In this document: piece by piece, positions 18,887-29,388 of the stretch
How positions within the stretch are numbered: position 1 is the first letter of the stretch
Layout of the letters: the number at the start of each line of letters is the position of its first letter
Source of the DNA: an uncultured Actinomycetes bacterium
GTDB lineage: Bacteria > Actinomycetota > Actinomycetes > Nanopelagicales > Nanopelagicaceae
Reading direction: 5' to 3'
Length of the DNA: 40,954 bases
Assembly (NCBI GenBank): GCA_903838035.1
Contig: CAILWW010000029.1
Location: 1-40,954 of the forward strand
Made by a program: the position numbers and the translations under genes
Notes under the pieces: model-generated
Told to the model about the DNA's origin: nothing
Databases searched by the model: none
What the model saw: only the letters and a program-made list of their open reading frames with translations

Positions 18887-19905
18887 AACTTCTCAAACCA
18901 TTCCTTCTTTTGAGTTCTATTGCGCTTCTTAGTGCTTGTTCGTCGCCCGTTCATACGGGGAGCAAAGCAGTGCCTACAAATGTTTTGACTGGATTGCCAG
19001 GTACAAATGGTCCGGTTCTGGCAGTGAAGATAGACGATACTTCTGCGGCGCACCCACAGATCGGGTTGGAAGCAGCCGATGTTGTGTACATCGAACAAGT
19101 TGAAGGCGGATTGACTCGCCTCGCCGCAATCTATTCGCAGTACCCCGAACATATTCCTTCTTCAATCGGGCCAATACGTTCTGCTCGTATCAGCGATATC
19201 GATTTACTGGCGCAATATGGTCATGTGGCTTTTGCTTTTAGCGGAGCGCAATCAAAGTTCTATCCCGTACTCAACGCGGCAAATATTGAGAATGTCAGCG
19301 CCGATCGAGAGCCTGCCTCTATCTATTCCCGAGATCCTGGTCGAACTGCGCCAACCGATATGTTGTTGGACCCAACTAAGTTGTTGGATAAGACCATCAA
19401 AACAGAGTCACGTAACGTGGATACGGTTAAGAGCGTCGGCTGGAACTTTGGCACTCTTTCGATTGATGCCAAGACTCTTAAAGCGATTGGTGCAGTAAGA
19501 ATTGAGAGCGCTTCACTCAAATGGCCGGCATCTAGTTATCAGCTCAATTGGAGCGCCTCACTAAAGCGATGGATGATCGACTATCGCCACGCACCGGATC
19601 TGAGTGCAAATGGCTCGCAATTATCGACCGAGAATTTCGTTGTTCAAGAGGTCTCCATTACCGATTCGATTTATCACGACAAAGTTGGTGGCATCACACC
19701 TTTTAGTAACACCGTAGGAAATGGCGCCGGCTATCTGTTGCGGGATGGATATGCCATTCCTTTGACTTGGCACCGGCCAACACCCGAGGCGGGCACGACC
19801 TGGAACTTCTTAGATGGCAGCGAGTCGAAATTCACTCCTAGCCATATCTGGATTGCGCTCACCGATAACCAGCCTAGTTTCACCTATCCCGCAACGGCAA
19901 AGTAG
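18883..19905 (+). CDS. DUF3048 (YerB-like) lipoprotein
   Basis: Lipobox LLSAC; DVVYIEQVEGGLTRLAAIYSQYPEHIPSSIGPIRSARISDIDLL; C-terminal WNFLDGSESKFTPSHIWIALTD. Confidence 0.85.
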   Translation: MKLLKPFLLLSSIALLSACSSPVHTGSKAVPTNVLTGLPGTNGPVLAVKIDDTSAAHPQIGLEAADVVYIEQVEGGLTRLAAIYSQYPEHIPSSIGPIRSARISDIDLLAQYGHVAFAFSGAQSKFYPVLNAANIENVSADREPASIYSRDPGRTAPTDMLLDPTKLLDKTIKTESRNVDTVKSVGWNFGTLSIDAKTLKAIGAVRIESASLKWPASSYQLNWSASLKRWMIDYRHAPDLSANGSQLSTENFVVQEVSITDSIYHDKVGGITPFSNTVGNGAGYLLRDGYAIPLTWHRPTPEAGTTWNFLDGSESKFTPSHIWIALTDNQPSFTYPATAK

Positions 19906-19949
19906 ACTTCTAAACCTATATTCCGCGATTTAACACCCAGGAGATAACG

Positions 19950-20848
19950 ATGTCAGAGAAGAACGATTCCCTAATCGGCACCGCTCGCGTCAAGCGCGGT
20001 ATGGCAGAGATGCTTAAGGGTGGCGTCATCATGGATGTGGTAAATGTTGAACAAGCCAAGATTGCTGAAGATGCTGGCGCTGTTGCAGTTATGGCACTTG
20101 AGCGCGTACCGGCCGATATCCGCGCGCAAGGCGGGTCTCCCGTATGTCAGATCCAGATATGATCGAAAAAATTCAAGCAGCGGTATCTATTCCAGTGATG
20201 GCAAAAGTGCGCATCGGACACTTTGTAGAAGCTCAAGTTTTAGAGACACTCAAAGTTGATTACATCGATGAATCTGAAGTCTTAACTCCGGCAGATTACG
20301 AGCACCATATTGATAAGTGGAATTTCACTGTCCCATTCGTCTGCGGAGCGACCAATCTTGGTGAGGCACTTCGTCGAATCAATGAAGGTGCGGCAATGAT
20401 TCGCTCCAAGGGCGAGGCTGGAACTGGCGATGTTTCAAATGCCACCACACATATGCGCAAAATAAGTGGTGAGATTCGTAGACTCTCTTCACTTCGGGAA
20501 GATGAGTTATATGTTGCGGCAAAAGAGCTGCAAGCGCCTTACGCACTTGTGAAAGAAGTTGCTGAAACTGGAAAACTTCCAGTAGTTCTCTTCACAGCGG
20601 GCGGAATCGCTACTCCAGCCGATGCAGCAATGATGATGCAACTCGGAGCAGATGGTGTATTTATTGGTTCCGGCATTTTCAAATCAGGAGATGCAGCAAA
20701 GCGCGCCGCCGCCTGTGTAAAAGCCACCACTTTCTACACAGATCCGAAAGTTGTTGCCGACGCTTCACGCGGTTTGGGCGAGGCGATGGTGGGAATCAAT
20801 GTAGCTGATATCCCAGTACCACATCGTTTGGCTGAACGCGGCTGGTAA
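19950..20848 (+). pseudogene. pdxS: Pyridoxal 5'-phosphate synthase lyase subunit PdxS, frameshifted in this sequence
   Basis: N-terminal part in 19950..20162 ([56 protein letters not shown]) continues in another frame in 20144..20848 ([31 protein letters not shown]...). One base is missing near 20133-20136. Confidence 0.92.
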
Positions 20849-20854
20849 TTTTTT

Positions 20855-21448
20855 ATGAAGGTTGGAGTACTCGCACTCCAAGGTGATTTTCGCGAACACC
20901 TAGCGACGTTGCATACTCTCGGCGCGCAGGCTTGCGAAGTCAAAACTCTGGAACAACTCCAAAGCGTCGACGCCTTGGTAATTCCGGGCGGAGAGTCAAC
21001 GACGATGAGCAAGTTAGCTATTGCTTTTGGCCTCATGCAACCTATTCGAACTCGAATCTCGGAAGGGATGCCGGTCTATGGCTCGTGCGCGGGAATGATC
21101 ATGCTTGCAAATACGATCCAAGATCCAGCGTCCGGGCAGGAATCTTTTGGGGGATTAGATATCGTTGTTCGTCGAAATGCTTTCGGAAGGCAAGTTGATT
21201 CTTTTGAGGCTGATTTAGCGATAAATGGAATCCAAGGCGCCCCAATGCGCGCAATATTTATTCGTGCACCATGGGTGGAGAGTTACAGTCAGGCGGTTGA
21301 TGTGCTGGCGAGCGTGGAAGTGGATGGAGCCTCGCATCCGGTAGCAATCCAACAGGGAAAGCTTTTAGCTACCTCATTTCACCCGGAGATTTCCGGCGAT
21401 AATCGCGTGCATCGCTACTTCCTTGAGGAGATTTGCCAGAAGGCTTAG
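20855..21448 (+). CDS. pdxT: Pyridoxal 5'-phosphate synthase glutaminase subunit
   Basis: VGVLALQGDFREH, PGGESTTMSKL, YGSCAGMI, TSFHPEISGD. Confidence 0.95.
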   Translation: MKVGVLALQGDFREHLATLHTLGAQACEVKTLEQLQSVDALVIPGGESTTMSKLAIAFGLMQPIRTRISEGMPVYGSCAGMIMLANTIQDPASGQESFGGLDIVVRRNAFGRQVDSFEADLAINGIQGAPMRAIFIRAPWVESYSQAVDVLASVEVDGASHPVAIQQGKLLATSFHPEISGDNRVHRYFLEEICQKA

Positions 21449-21528
21449 CACGGCTGTGGAGAGTTCTACTAAAGTTTTTTCCACTAATTTCTACTAACAT
21501 TGCCCTACGAAATTAGTAGGGGGTTAAC

Positions 21529-22278
21529 ATGTCAGGCCATTCCAAATGGGCAACAACTAAGCACAAAAAGGCAATCATTGATTCCAAGCGTGCGAAGAAC
21601 TTTGCCAAGTTAATTAAGGGAATCGAAGTAGCTGCCCGAGCTGGTGGCGTTGATATTTCTGGCAACCCAACCCTTTATGATGCAATTGCTAAAGCAAAGA
21701 AGAACTCAGTGCCTTCCGACAATATTGAACGTGCAATCAAGCGCGGTGGCGGACTCGAATCTGGCGGCGCTGATTACCAGACCATTATGTATGAAGGTTA
21801 TGGTCCTGGGGGAGTTGCGCTCTTGATTGAATGTTTATCTGATAATCGTAATCGGGCGGCCTCTGAAGTACGAGTTGCCGTCACTCGCAACGGTGGAAAC
21901 ATGGCCGATCCCGGATCTGTCTCCTATATGTTCAACCGAAAAGGCGTAATCATCGTAAATAAGGCTAATGGAATTACCGAAGATAAAATTTTGGAAAGCG
22001 TGCTGGAAGCTGGCGCCGAAGAGGTCAATGACTTAGGCGAGGCTTTTGAAGTTGTCAGTGAAGCCGGTGACCTTGTTGCAGTTCGCGAAGCCCTACAAGC
22101 GGCTTCGATTGACTACGAATCTGCAGATACCTCCTTCCTGGCTGATCTCTCAATCCCGCTTGATGCGGAGACCGCAACCAAGGTATTTCATCTGATTGAC
22201 GCCATTGAAGAGTTGGATGATGTGCAGAATGTCTACGGAAACTTCGATGTCTCCGATGAAGTCATGGCGAGCCTCTAA
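21529..22278 (+). CDS. yebC: YebC/PmpR-family protein
   Basis: [30 protein letters not shown] signature. Confidence 0.95.
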   Translation: MSGHSKWATTKHKKAIIDSKRAKNFAKLIKGIEVAARAGGVDISGNPTLYDAIAKAKKNSVPSDNIERAIKRGGGLESGGADYQTIMYEGYGPGGVALLIECLSDNRNRAASEVRVAVTRNGGNMADPGSVSYMFNRKGVIIVNKANGITEDKILESVLEAGAEEVNDLGEAFEVVSEAGDLVAVREALQAASIDYESADTSFLADLSIPLDAETATKVFHLIDAIEELDDVQNVYGNFDVSDEVMASL

Positions 22279-22300
22279 AAGTAACTAGCGCCGCAGCAAG

Positions 22301-22306
22301 TACGCT
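22301..22306 (+). promoter_or_regulatory. Candidate -10 element for leaderless ruvC
   Basis: TACGCT-N6-ATG(22313). Confidence 0.5.
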
Positions 22307-22312
22307 GAGCTC

Positions 22313-22852
22313 ATGCGAGTTCTTGGAATAGACCCTGGCCTAACTCGCTGTGGAATTGGCATCGTTGAAAATGCGACGGCTCAAAATCTAGCGCTGGTCA
22401 GCGTAGGAGTTATTTATACCCCTACTGATTCTCCATTAGAAGCGCGCTTGCTGGATCTAGAGAATCAATTGAAACATTGGATTGCAGAATTTAAGCCCGA
22501 TGTGATCGCAGTTGAACGAGTCTTCTCACAACTCAATGTTCGAACTGCAATGGCAACCGGCCAGGCGGCGGGAGTAGCGCTGTTAATTGCCGCGCGCGCC
22601 GGCATTCCAGTCGTGATGCACACTCCCTCAGAAGTTAAAGCAGCAGTTACAGGTTCTGGCCGCGCAGATAAGAAGCAAGTTGCCCTTATGGTGCAAAAGC
22701 TCTTGAAGTTAGATGAGATTCCAAAGCCAGTTGATAGTACTGATGCCTTGGCACTTGCCATATGCCATCACTGGCGAGGGGCAGGAAATAACCGAATCGC
22801 AGCTGCGTTAGCGAAAGAGAAACTCAGGCTAAAGCGGGTGGGTGCAAAGTGA
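22313..22852 (+). CDS. ruvC: Holliday junction resolvase RuvC
   Basis: [43 protein letters not shown]; adjacent to ruvAB. Confidence 0.96.
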   Translation: MRVLGIDPGLTRCGIGIVENATAQNLALVSVGVIYTPTDSPLEARLLDLENQLKHWIAEFKPDVIAVERVFSQLNVRTAMATGQAAGVALLIAARAGIPVVMHTPSEVKAAVTGSGRADKKQVALMVQKLLKLDEIPKPVDSTDALALAICHHWRGAGNNRIAAALAKEKLRLKRVGAK

Positions 22853-23445
22853 TTGCTTCTGTTAAAGGTCCGGTAAAACACGTAGGTATTTCCAGCGCCG
22901 TCATTGAAGTTGGCGGAGTCGGAATGCTCGTCAATATTCCAGCATCCTTGGCGGCATCACTTGTTGTTGGCAGATCTACTGAACTCTTTACGCAACTAGT
23001 TGTGCGCGAAGACTCATTGACTTTATATGGTTTTGAATCAATGGCTGCTCGTGAGTTCTTTGAGTTATTGCAATCGGTATCTGGAATCGGACCGAAAGTT
23101 GCGCAGTCTGCGCTCTCACTTATGGATGATAAAGAGCTAGCAAGTGCAATCGCTCATGAGGATACCGCTACCTTGGAGCGTATTCCTGGCCTCGGCAAAA
23201 AGGGCGTCGCACGGTTAATTCTTGAGCTCAAGGAGAAAGTGGCGCATCTCTCCGGTGGTACAACCATGCAAACTGGTGCTGCTTGGCGAACTTCGTTGGC
23301 GAGTGCACTTATGGGACTGGGTTATTCACAGAAAGAATGTGATGCGGCGATGGATAAGGTCAGTTCGGAACTTGGCTCAACTGCAGTTAATACCCCGCTC
23401 TCAGAACTTTTGAAGAGCGCTTTACAAAATCTAGGTCGTGGATAG
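22849..23445 (+). CDS. ruvA: Holliday junction DNA helicase subunit RuvA
   Basis: HhH motifs [13 protein letters not shown] and [20 protein letters not shown]. Confidence 0.95.
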   Translation: MIASVKGPVKHVGISSAVIEVGGVGMLVNIPASLAASLVVGRSTELFTQLVVREDSLTLYGFESMAAREFFELLQSVSGIGPKVAQSALSLMDDKELASAIAHEDTATLERIPGLGKKGVARLILELKEKVAHLSGGTTMQTGAAWRTSLASALMGLGYSQKECDAAMDKVSSELGSTAVNTPLSELLKSALQNLGRG

Positions 23446-24476
23446 TGAATGAGAATATAAGTTCGGTATCTGCACATGAGGATGAAGTAAATCTTGAAGG
23501 CGCGCTGCGCCCGGAGAATTTAAAGGAGTTCGTCGGGCAGTCCCGGGTTGCCAATCAACTCGACCTTTTACTATCTGCTGCTCGATCTCGACAAGCACCA
23601 GCCGACCATGTCTTACTCTCCGGCCCTCCCGGGCTTGGCAAAACCACTCTGGCAATGATTATTGCAAGTGAGATGGGTGCACCCATTCGCATTACTAGTG
23701 GTCCGGCCATTCAACATGCGGGAGATTTGGCTTCGATTCTCAGCACATTAGTTGAGGGTGAAATACTTTTTCTCGACGAGATACATCGCATGTCGCGGCC
23801 GGCAGAAGAGTTGTTATACATGGCGATGGAGGATTTTCGGGTCGATGTGATTGTCGGAAAGGGTGCTGGCGCAACAGCAATTCCGTTAGACCTTCCTCAT
23901 TTCACTTTGGTTGGGGCAACTACTAGGGCGGGTTTACTACCAAGTCCATTACGCGACCGTTTCGGTTTTACTGCACAACTTGATTTTTACGAAGATCAAG
24001 AGCTGGCACATATTGTGCAACGAAGCGCCGGTCTGCTCTCGGTTTCAATCACCGAAGACTCTGTAAATGAAATAGGTTCGCGTTCTCGTGGCACACCGCG
24101 TGTGGCCAATCGTTTGCTCAGGCGAGTTCGAGATTATGCCCAGGTTCATAACGCCGGGACTGTCACCATAAAGGAGACCCAGGCGGCACTGGAAATGTAT
24201 GAAGTCGACCCGCTGGGACTAGATCGATTGGATCAGGCAGTTTTGGGTGCGATTGTTCATCGCTTTAATGGTGGACCGGTTGGGCTTTCTACATTGGCGA
24301 TGGCGATTGGCGAAGAGGCAGAGACGATTGAATCTTTGGCGGAGCCCTTCCTTGTGCGCTCTGGATTTATCTCGCGAACTCCCCGTGGAAGGACAGCGAC
24401 GAAAGCAGGTTTTGCCCACTTGGGCGCAACCCCGCCACCTGACCTACCGGATATTGGGACCAGTTCACTTTTTTAA
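23445..24476 (+). CDS. ruvB: Holliday junction DNA helicase RuvB
   Basis: [60 protein letters not shown]. Confidence 0.97.
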   Translation: MNENISSVSAHEDEVNLEGALRPENLKEFVGQSRVANQLDLLLSAARSRQAPADHVLLSGPPGLGKTTLAMIIASEMGAPIRITSGPAIQHAGDLASILSTLVEGEILFLDEIHRMSRPAEELLYMAMEDFRVDVIVGKGAGATAIPLDLPHFTLVGATTRAGLLPSPLRDRFGFTAQLDFYEDQELAHIVQRSAGLLSVSITEDSVNEIGSRSRGTPRVANRLLRRVRDYAQVHNAGTVTIKETQAALEMYEVDPLGLDRLDQAVLGAIVHRFNGGPVGLSTLAMAIGEEAETIESLAEPFLVRSGFISRTPRGRTATKAGFAHLGATPPPDLPDIGTSSLF

Positions 24477-24541
24477 GCCATAAAACTCGGCCGGCTTTGG
24501 GTTTTCGACAGGGCCACCCTTAACGCCTAGACTTGCGCCTC

Positions 24542-26092
24542 ATGTCTGCCAATAATGTGAAATCCGCTAGCTCCAAGGGAGCTAAATCGTCTGGTCGTCC
24601 AGGACGTACTCTCGCCATCCTTCTAATCGCGGTAGTTGCCTTTGGCGCACTCTCGCTCGTGCAAGGCGCGACCAAGTTCAAACTCGGTCTTGACCTTCGC
24701 GGTGGTACGAGTGTGACTCTGCAACCACGCGTAACAGCGGGCGGCAAAGTAACAAGTGCGGCCATCGATCAAGCGGTCTCCATTATTCGCCAGCGCGTAA
24801 ACTCACTCGGCGTCGCTGAGTCAGAAGTCTCTGCACAAGGTACGGGCGCAAATCGCCAGATCGTGATCTCGGTACCTGGTGCCACTGGTCGCAGAATTGT
24901 TGATCTTGTTGGACAAACTGCAGAGTTGCGTTTCCGTCCGGTCCTCGTGGAGGGTGCTGGAAATGGTGGTTCGCTTTTAACAAAGAGCGATACTAAAACC
25001 ACAACTCAGGCAACTCTTCCAACCGGCGTTACTCCAGCCCTTAACGCGGCTTATGCAGCACTTGATTGCACCAAGGCCACGAACCGTCAAGGCGGTGGGG
25101 GAGATGACCCAAATGCAGCAATCGTTTCTTGTAACCGTTCTGGAACTAATAAGTACATCTTGGCTCCGGCGGAAGTTCTAGGAAACCAAGTTTCTAAGGC
25201 TTCAGCGGCGATCGATCAACAAGGTGCTGCCGGTTGGTATGTACTTCTCAACTTCAATGGCGTTGGAACTACTAAGTTCGGCGCAATGACTTCTCGCGTA
25301 ACAAAGCTTGCCTCACCTCAAAATCAAGCGGCGATTGTCCTTGACGGGCTGGTAATTTCCGCTCCCCGCATTAACGAAGCAATTTTGACAGGAAGCGCTC
25401 AGATCACTGGTGGTTTCACGCAAGCTGATGCAACTGATTTGGCGAATGTACTTAAGTACGGCGCCCTGCCACTCGCATTTGATCGCGGCGAGGTTCAACA
25501 AATTTCACCAACCCTGGGTTCTGATCAACTTCATGCTGGCCTGCTTGCAGGCGGACTCGGTCTCTTGCTCGTGATCTTGTACTCGCTGCTCTATTACCGA
25601 GGACTTGGTCTAGTTTCTGTCGGCTCACTTCTCGTCGCCGGAGTCGTCACAACTCTCTCGTTCTTGCTTCTCGGAAAGTGGATTGGTTTCACGCTCACAT
25701 TGGCTGGCATCGCTGGTGCAATTGTCTCGATCGGTATCACGGCCGACTCATTTATCGTCTACTTCGAGCGGTTGCGCGATGAGGTACGAGATGGTCGTTC
25801 ACTTCGCACCGCGGTTGAAACCGGTTGGGCGCGAGCTCGCCGTACCATCATCGTGGCTGACTCGGTCTCGTTGATCGCATCGATTTTGCTCTATTTCTTT
25901 GCGGTAGGAAGCGTACGTGGTTTCGCCTTTACCCTTGGTCTTACGACTTTAGTTGACTTGATTGTTGTCTTCTTCTTCACCAAGCCACTTGTTTCATTCC
26001 TAAGTCGGGTTTCGTTCTACGCCAATGGCCATAAACTCTCCGGCTTTTCTTCGCAGAGTCTCGGCGTTGTTACTACAGAGAAGGAGGCTTAA
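24542..26092 (+). CDS. secD: Protein translocase subunit SecD
   Basis: LGLDLRGGTSVTLQP, GLVISAPRINEAI, GIAGAIVSIGITADSFIVYFERLRDEV. ORF start 24533 is TTG; ATG 24542 is preferred. Confidence 0.95.
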   Translation: MSANNVKSASSKGAKSSGRPGRTLAILLIAVVAFGALSLVQGATKFKLGLDLRGGTSVTLQPRVTAGGKVTSAAIDQAVSIIRQRVNSLGVAESEVSAQGTGANRQIVISVPGATGRRIVDLVGQTAELRFRPVLVEGAGNGGSLLTKSDTKTTTQATLPTGVTPALNAAYAALDCTKATNRQGGGGDDPNAAIVSCNRSGTNKYILAPAEVLGNQVSKASAAIDQQGAAGWYVLLNFNGVGTTKFGAMTSRVTKLASPQNQAAIVLDGLVISAPRINEAILTGSAQITGGFTQADATDLANVLKYGALPLAFDRGEVQQISPTLGSDQLHAGLLAGGLGLLLVILYSLLYYRGLGLVSVGSLLVAGVVTTLSFLLLGKWIGFTLTLAGIAGAIVSIGITADSFIVYFERLRDEVRDGRSLRTAVETGWARARRTIIVADSVSLIASILLYFFAVGSVRGFAFTLGLTTLVDLIVVFFFTKPLVSFLSRVSFYANGHKLSGFSSQSLGVVTTEKEA

Positions 26093-26095
26093 TCA

Positions 26096-27178
26096 ATGAG
26101 CCGTTTAACTGGTCTAGGTGGACGTCTATATCGCGGAGAAAGCTCCGTTGATTTCATTGGAAAGCGTCGTCGTTGGTATGCGCTCTCAGGTCTAGTCCTC
26201 ATTCTTTCTGCAGTGGCACTTGGCGTTCAAGGCCTGCATCTTGGAATCGAATTTAAGGGCGGTTCAGAGTTCACAATCACAAAGGCCGGCGCCACTATTG
26301 CGCAAGCTAATGATGTACTCAAGAGCGCTGGGATCACCGGTGAGAACGTTGTCCAGAAAATTGGCACCGATAAGCTCCGCATTCAAACCGGCTCACTCTC
26401 CAACGCCGTATCAAATGATCTCCAGTCCAAACTAGCTGCTGCATTTGCTATAGATATCAATAACATCGACACCCAGAGCATTGGGCCTTCATGGGGCAAA
26501 GAGATTACTCATAAGGCGCTCTATGGCCTCTTTGGATTCATCATCGTTGTGATGATCTACCTCGCTATGGCATTCGAGCCAAAGATGGCGTTGGCTGCGA
26601 TTATCGCCGTTATTCACGACGTATTCATCACGGTTGGAATCTATGCGCTCGTTGGCTTTGATGTTACGCCGGCAACAGTTATCGGCTTTCTTACGATTCT
26701 TGGTTATTCGCTCTATGACACTGTCGTTGTATTCGACAAGGTTAAAGAAAATACTCGCTCAGTCACTAGCGTTGGCAAGATGACCTATTCGCAAGCAGCC
26801 AATCTGGCTGTCAATCAGACTCTGGTTCGTTCATTTAACACTTCGCTCATCGCTTTGCTACCTGTGGCATCAATTCTCTTCGTAGGTGCAGGCCTGCTCG
26901 GTGCCGGAACGCTTAAGGATCTTTCGCTGGCGCTCTTTATCGGTTTAGCTGTTGGAACTTACTCTTCGATCTTTATTGCTACCCCTATTTTGGCAGCGCT
27001 TCGTGAACGCGAACCAGCTATGAAGGCGCTAGCAAAGAGAGTCAACGCACGTGGGGGATTAACTCCGACTGAAGTTAGTGCGGCGCAAGCGAGCGTCAGC
27101 GCAGTGCCGGCTGGCTCATCCGATAAAGCCAATCGTGCTCGTGGTCCGCGCAATCAACCTAAGCGCAAGCACCGCTAA
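26096..27178 (+). CDS. secF: Protein translocase subunit SecF
   Basis: GIEFKGGSEFTIT; TILGYSLYDTVVVFDKVKENTR; follows secD. Confidence 0.95.
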   Translation: MSRLTGLGGRLYRGESSVDFIGKRRRWYALSGLVLILSAVALGVQGLHLGIEFKGGSEFTITKAGATIAQANDVLKSAGITGENVVQKIGTDKLRIQTGSLSNAVSNDLQSKLAAAFAIDINNIDTQSIGPSWGKEITHKALYGLFGFIIVVMIYLAMAFEPKMALAAIIAVIHDVFITVGIYALVGFDVTPATVIGFLTILGYSLYDTVVVFDKVKENTRSVTSVGKMTYSQAANLAVNQTLVRSFNTSLIALLPVASILFVGAGLLGAGTLKDLSLALFIGLAVGTYSSIFIATPILAALREREPAMKALAKRVNARGGLTPTEVSAAQASVSAVPAGSSDKANRARGPRNQPKRKHR

Positions 27179-27201
27179 AAACAGCGCTATCAAATCACGG
27201 G

Positions 27202-27207
27202 TAATCT
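27202..27207 (+). promoter_or_regulatory. Candidate -10 element for leaderless relA
   Basis: TAATCT-N6-ATG(27214). Confidence 0.5.
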
Positions 27208-27213
27208 AGGAGC

Positions 27214-29388
27214 ATGAAAAAGCTCCTAGAACCCTTAGAGAGCAAGTTTCGTGCGCATCATCCCGATGCTTCCTTAGGAAATCTAGAACGCGCATATGTG
27301 ATCGCTGCCAAGGCGCACGAAGGTCAACTCCGTAAATCCGGCGAACCGTATATCACTCACCCAATCGCAGTAGCTGAAATATTGGCCGATATTGGACTTG
27401 ATGAGGCAACGCTAATTGCCGCCTTATTGCATGACACCGTTGAAGATACCGAATATTCATTAGAACAACTCACGAGTGATTTTGGATCCGAAGTAGCAGG
27501 CTTGGTTGATGGAGTGACCAAACTAGACAAGCTCACATATGGACCAAATGCAGAGGCAGAGACGCTGCGAAAGATGGTTATCGCGATGTCCAGAGATATT
27601 CGCGTCCTAGTAATCAAGCTTGCAGACCGGCTTCACAATGCCCAAACCTGGGGATTTGTCTCGCCTGAATCCTCGGCGCGTAAGGCGCGCGAGACCTTAG
27701 ATATTTACGCTCCACTAGCTCACCGTCTTGGTATGAGTGCAATTAAGTGGGAGCTGGAAGATCTCTCATTTAGAACACTTGAGCCCAAGAAATATGAAGA
27801 GATTGAACGCCTGGTAACTGAACGCTCACCTTCCCGCTCTAAATTTACCGAGGATGTTATTGCAGCTATCGAAGTAGATCTCAAAGAAGAGGGAATCCAA
27901 GCAAAGGTCTCTGGACGTCAAAAGCATTTATATAGCGTCTATCAAAAGATGGTTGTGCGCGGACGAGAATTTGGTGAGATTTACGACTTAGTTGGCATCA
28001 GAGTATTAGTTGAAGATGTACGAGATTGTTACGCAGTACTAGGGGCTATTCACGCCAGGTGGAGTCCAGTTCCAGGCCGATTTAAAGATTACATTGCGAT
28101 GCCGAAATTCAACTTGTATCAATCGCTGCACACGACAGTTATTGGCCCAACCGGCAAAGCGGTAGAAATTCAAATACGAACCTTCGATATGCACGCGAGG
28201 GCTGAATACGGAATCGCTGCCCACTGGAAATATAAGATCGCCCCTTCCAGCAATGAGCAAGGCACAAGCCCGGATATGGCATGGTTGAAACAACTTCACG
28301 AGTGGCAACAGGAGACTGCGGATGTCGGCGATTTTCTCGACACCCTTCGATATGACTTACGGACGCCAGAAGTCTTTGTCTTTACCCCTAAAGGTACGGT
28401 TGTCGCACTACCCGCCGGATCCACGCCAGTGGACTTTGCCTACTCGGTACATACAGAAGTAGGAAATAAATGTGTTGGCGCAAAGGTCAATGGCAAGTTG
28501 GTACCTCTGGAATCGGCGTTGACTAACGGGGATGTAGTAGAAGTTCTTACGAATAAAAGTGTCAACGCTGGACCAAGCCGCGATTGGCTCAACTTCGTTC
28601 AGTCTCCAAGAGCTCGTTCAAAGATTAAGGCCTGGTTCACTAAGGAGCGCAAGGAAGAGGCGGTCGATGCCGGGCGCGAGTCGCTCGCGCGACAGATGCG
28701 AAAAGTGGGACTCCCTCTTACCAAGATTTTTGCTGGCCAGGCGATACTCGAGTTGGCGCACGAGCTGCATTACGCCGATATCGAAACCCTCTATGCCGCA
28801 ATCGGAAATGGGCATATCTCGCCGCAAGCGATTGTTGAGAAGCTTGTTGCGGCGATGGGTGGGGATGAAACTCATGCAGAGAGTGAATTTGAAAGTGCCA
28901 TCAATCATGCGCATATCAACCAGGTGCCCCGAACTACCTCTGGTGTTGAAGTTGAGGGTGTAGGAGATGTACTCGTAAAGCTGGCGCGCTGCTGTACGCC
29001 GGTTCCGGGTGACGAGATTATTGGTTTTATAACTAAGGGCAGTGGCGTCTCGGTACATCGAACTGACTGCATCAACTTGGATGATCTCAAGGAACATCAA
29101 GGGGAGCGGTTAACGAAAGTTAAGTGGAACTTAAGTGCCAAGACGCTTTTTTTGGTAAATATACAGGTGGAGGCGCTGGATCGAGCGCGCTTGCTTTCAG
29201 ATCTCACAAGAGCGCTCTCGGATCAGCATGTAAATATTCTTAACGCTGCGGTGAGCACAGCTAAAGATCGAACTGCTTTCTCAAGGTTCACCTTTGAGAT
29301 GGCAGATGCCACTCACTTGGATTCAGTATTAGCAGCGGTACGGCAGGTGGAAGGTGTCTATGACGTCTACCGCACAACTAATAACTAA
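27214..29388 (+). CDS. relA: Bifunctional (p)ppGpp synthetase/hydrolase RelA/SpoT
   Basis: HD domain LLHDTVEDT and KLADRLHN; synthetase KHLYSVYQKM, YDLVGIRVLV, VEIQIRT; TGS and ACT domains. Confidence 0.96.
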   Translation: MKKLLEPLESKFRAHHPDASLGNLERAYVIAAKAHEGQLRKSGEPYITHPIAVAEILADIGLDEATLIAALLHDTVEDTEYSLEQLTSDFGSEVAGLVDGVTKLDKLTYGPNAEAETLRKMVIAMSRDIRVLVIKLADRLHNAQTWGFVSPESSARKARETLDIYAPLAHRLGMSAIKWELEDLSFRTLEPKKYEEIERLVTERSPSRSKFTEDVIAAIEVDLKEEGIQAKVSGRQKHLYSVYQKMVVRGREFGEIYDLVGIRVLVEDVRDCYAVLGAIHARWSPVPGRFKDYIAMPKFNLYQSLHTTVIGPTGKAVEIQIRTFDMHARAEYGIAAHWKYKIAPSSNEQGTSPDMAWLKQLHEWQQETADVGDFLDTLRYDLRTPEVFVFTPKGTVVALPAGSTPVDFAYSVHTEVGNKCVGAKVNGKLVPLESALTNGDVVEVLTNKSVNAGPSRDWLNFVQSPRARSKIKAWFTKERKEEAVDAGRESLARQMRKVGLPLTKIFAGQAILELAHELHYADIETLYAAIGNGHISPQAIVEKLVAAMGGDETHAESEFESAINHAHINQVPRTTSGVEVEGVGDVLVKLARCCTPVPGDEIIGFITKGSGVSVHRTDCINLDDLKEHQGERLTKVKWNLSAKTLFLVNIQVEALDRARLLSDLTRALSDQHVNILNAAVSTAKDRTAFSRFTFEMADATHLDSVLAAVRQVEGVYDVYRTTNN

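Noticed and set aside
20130-20144. Programmed ribosomal frameshifting in pdxS
   Set aside because: No slippery heptamer or evident downstream stimulatory structure, and pdxS is not known to be recoded; an indel is the simpler explanation.
28618-29100. 160-aa minus-strand ORF opposite relA
   Set aside because: Lies inside conserved relA (TGS region) with no recognisable motif; shadow ORF.
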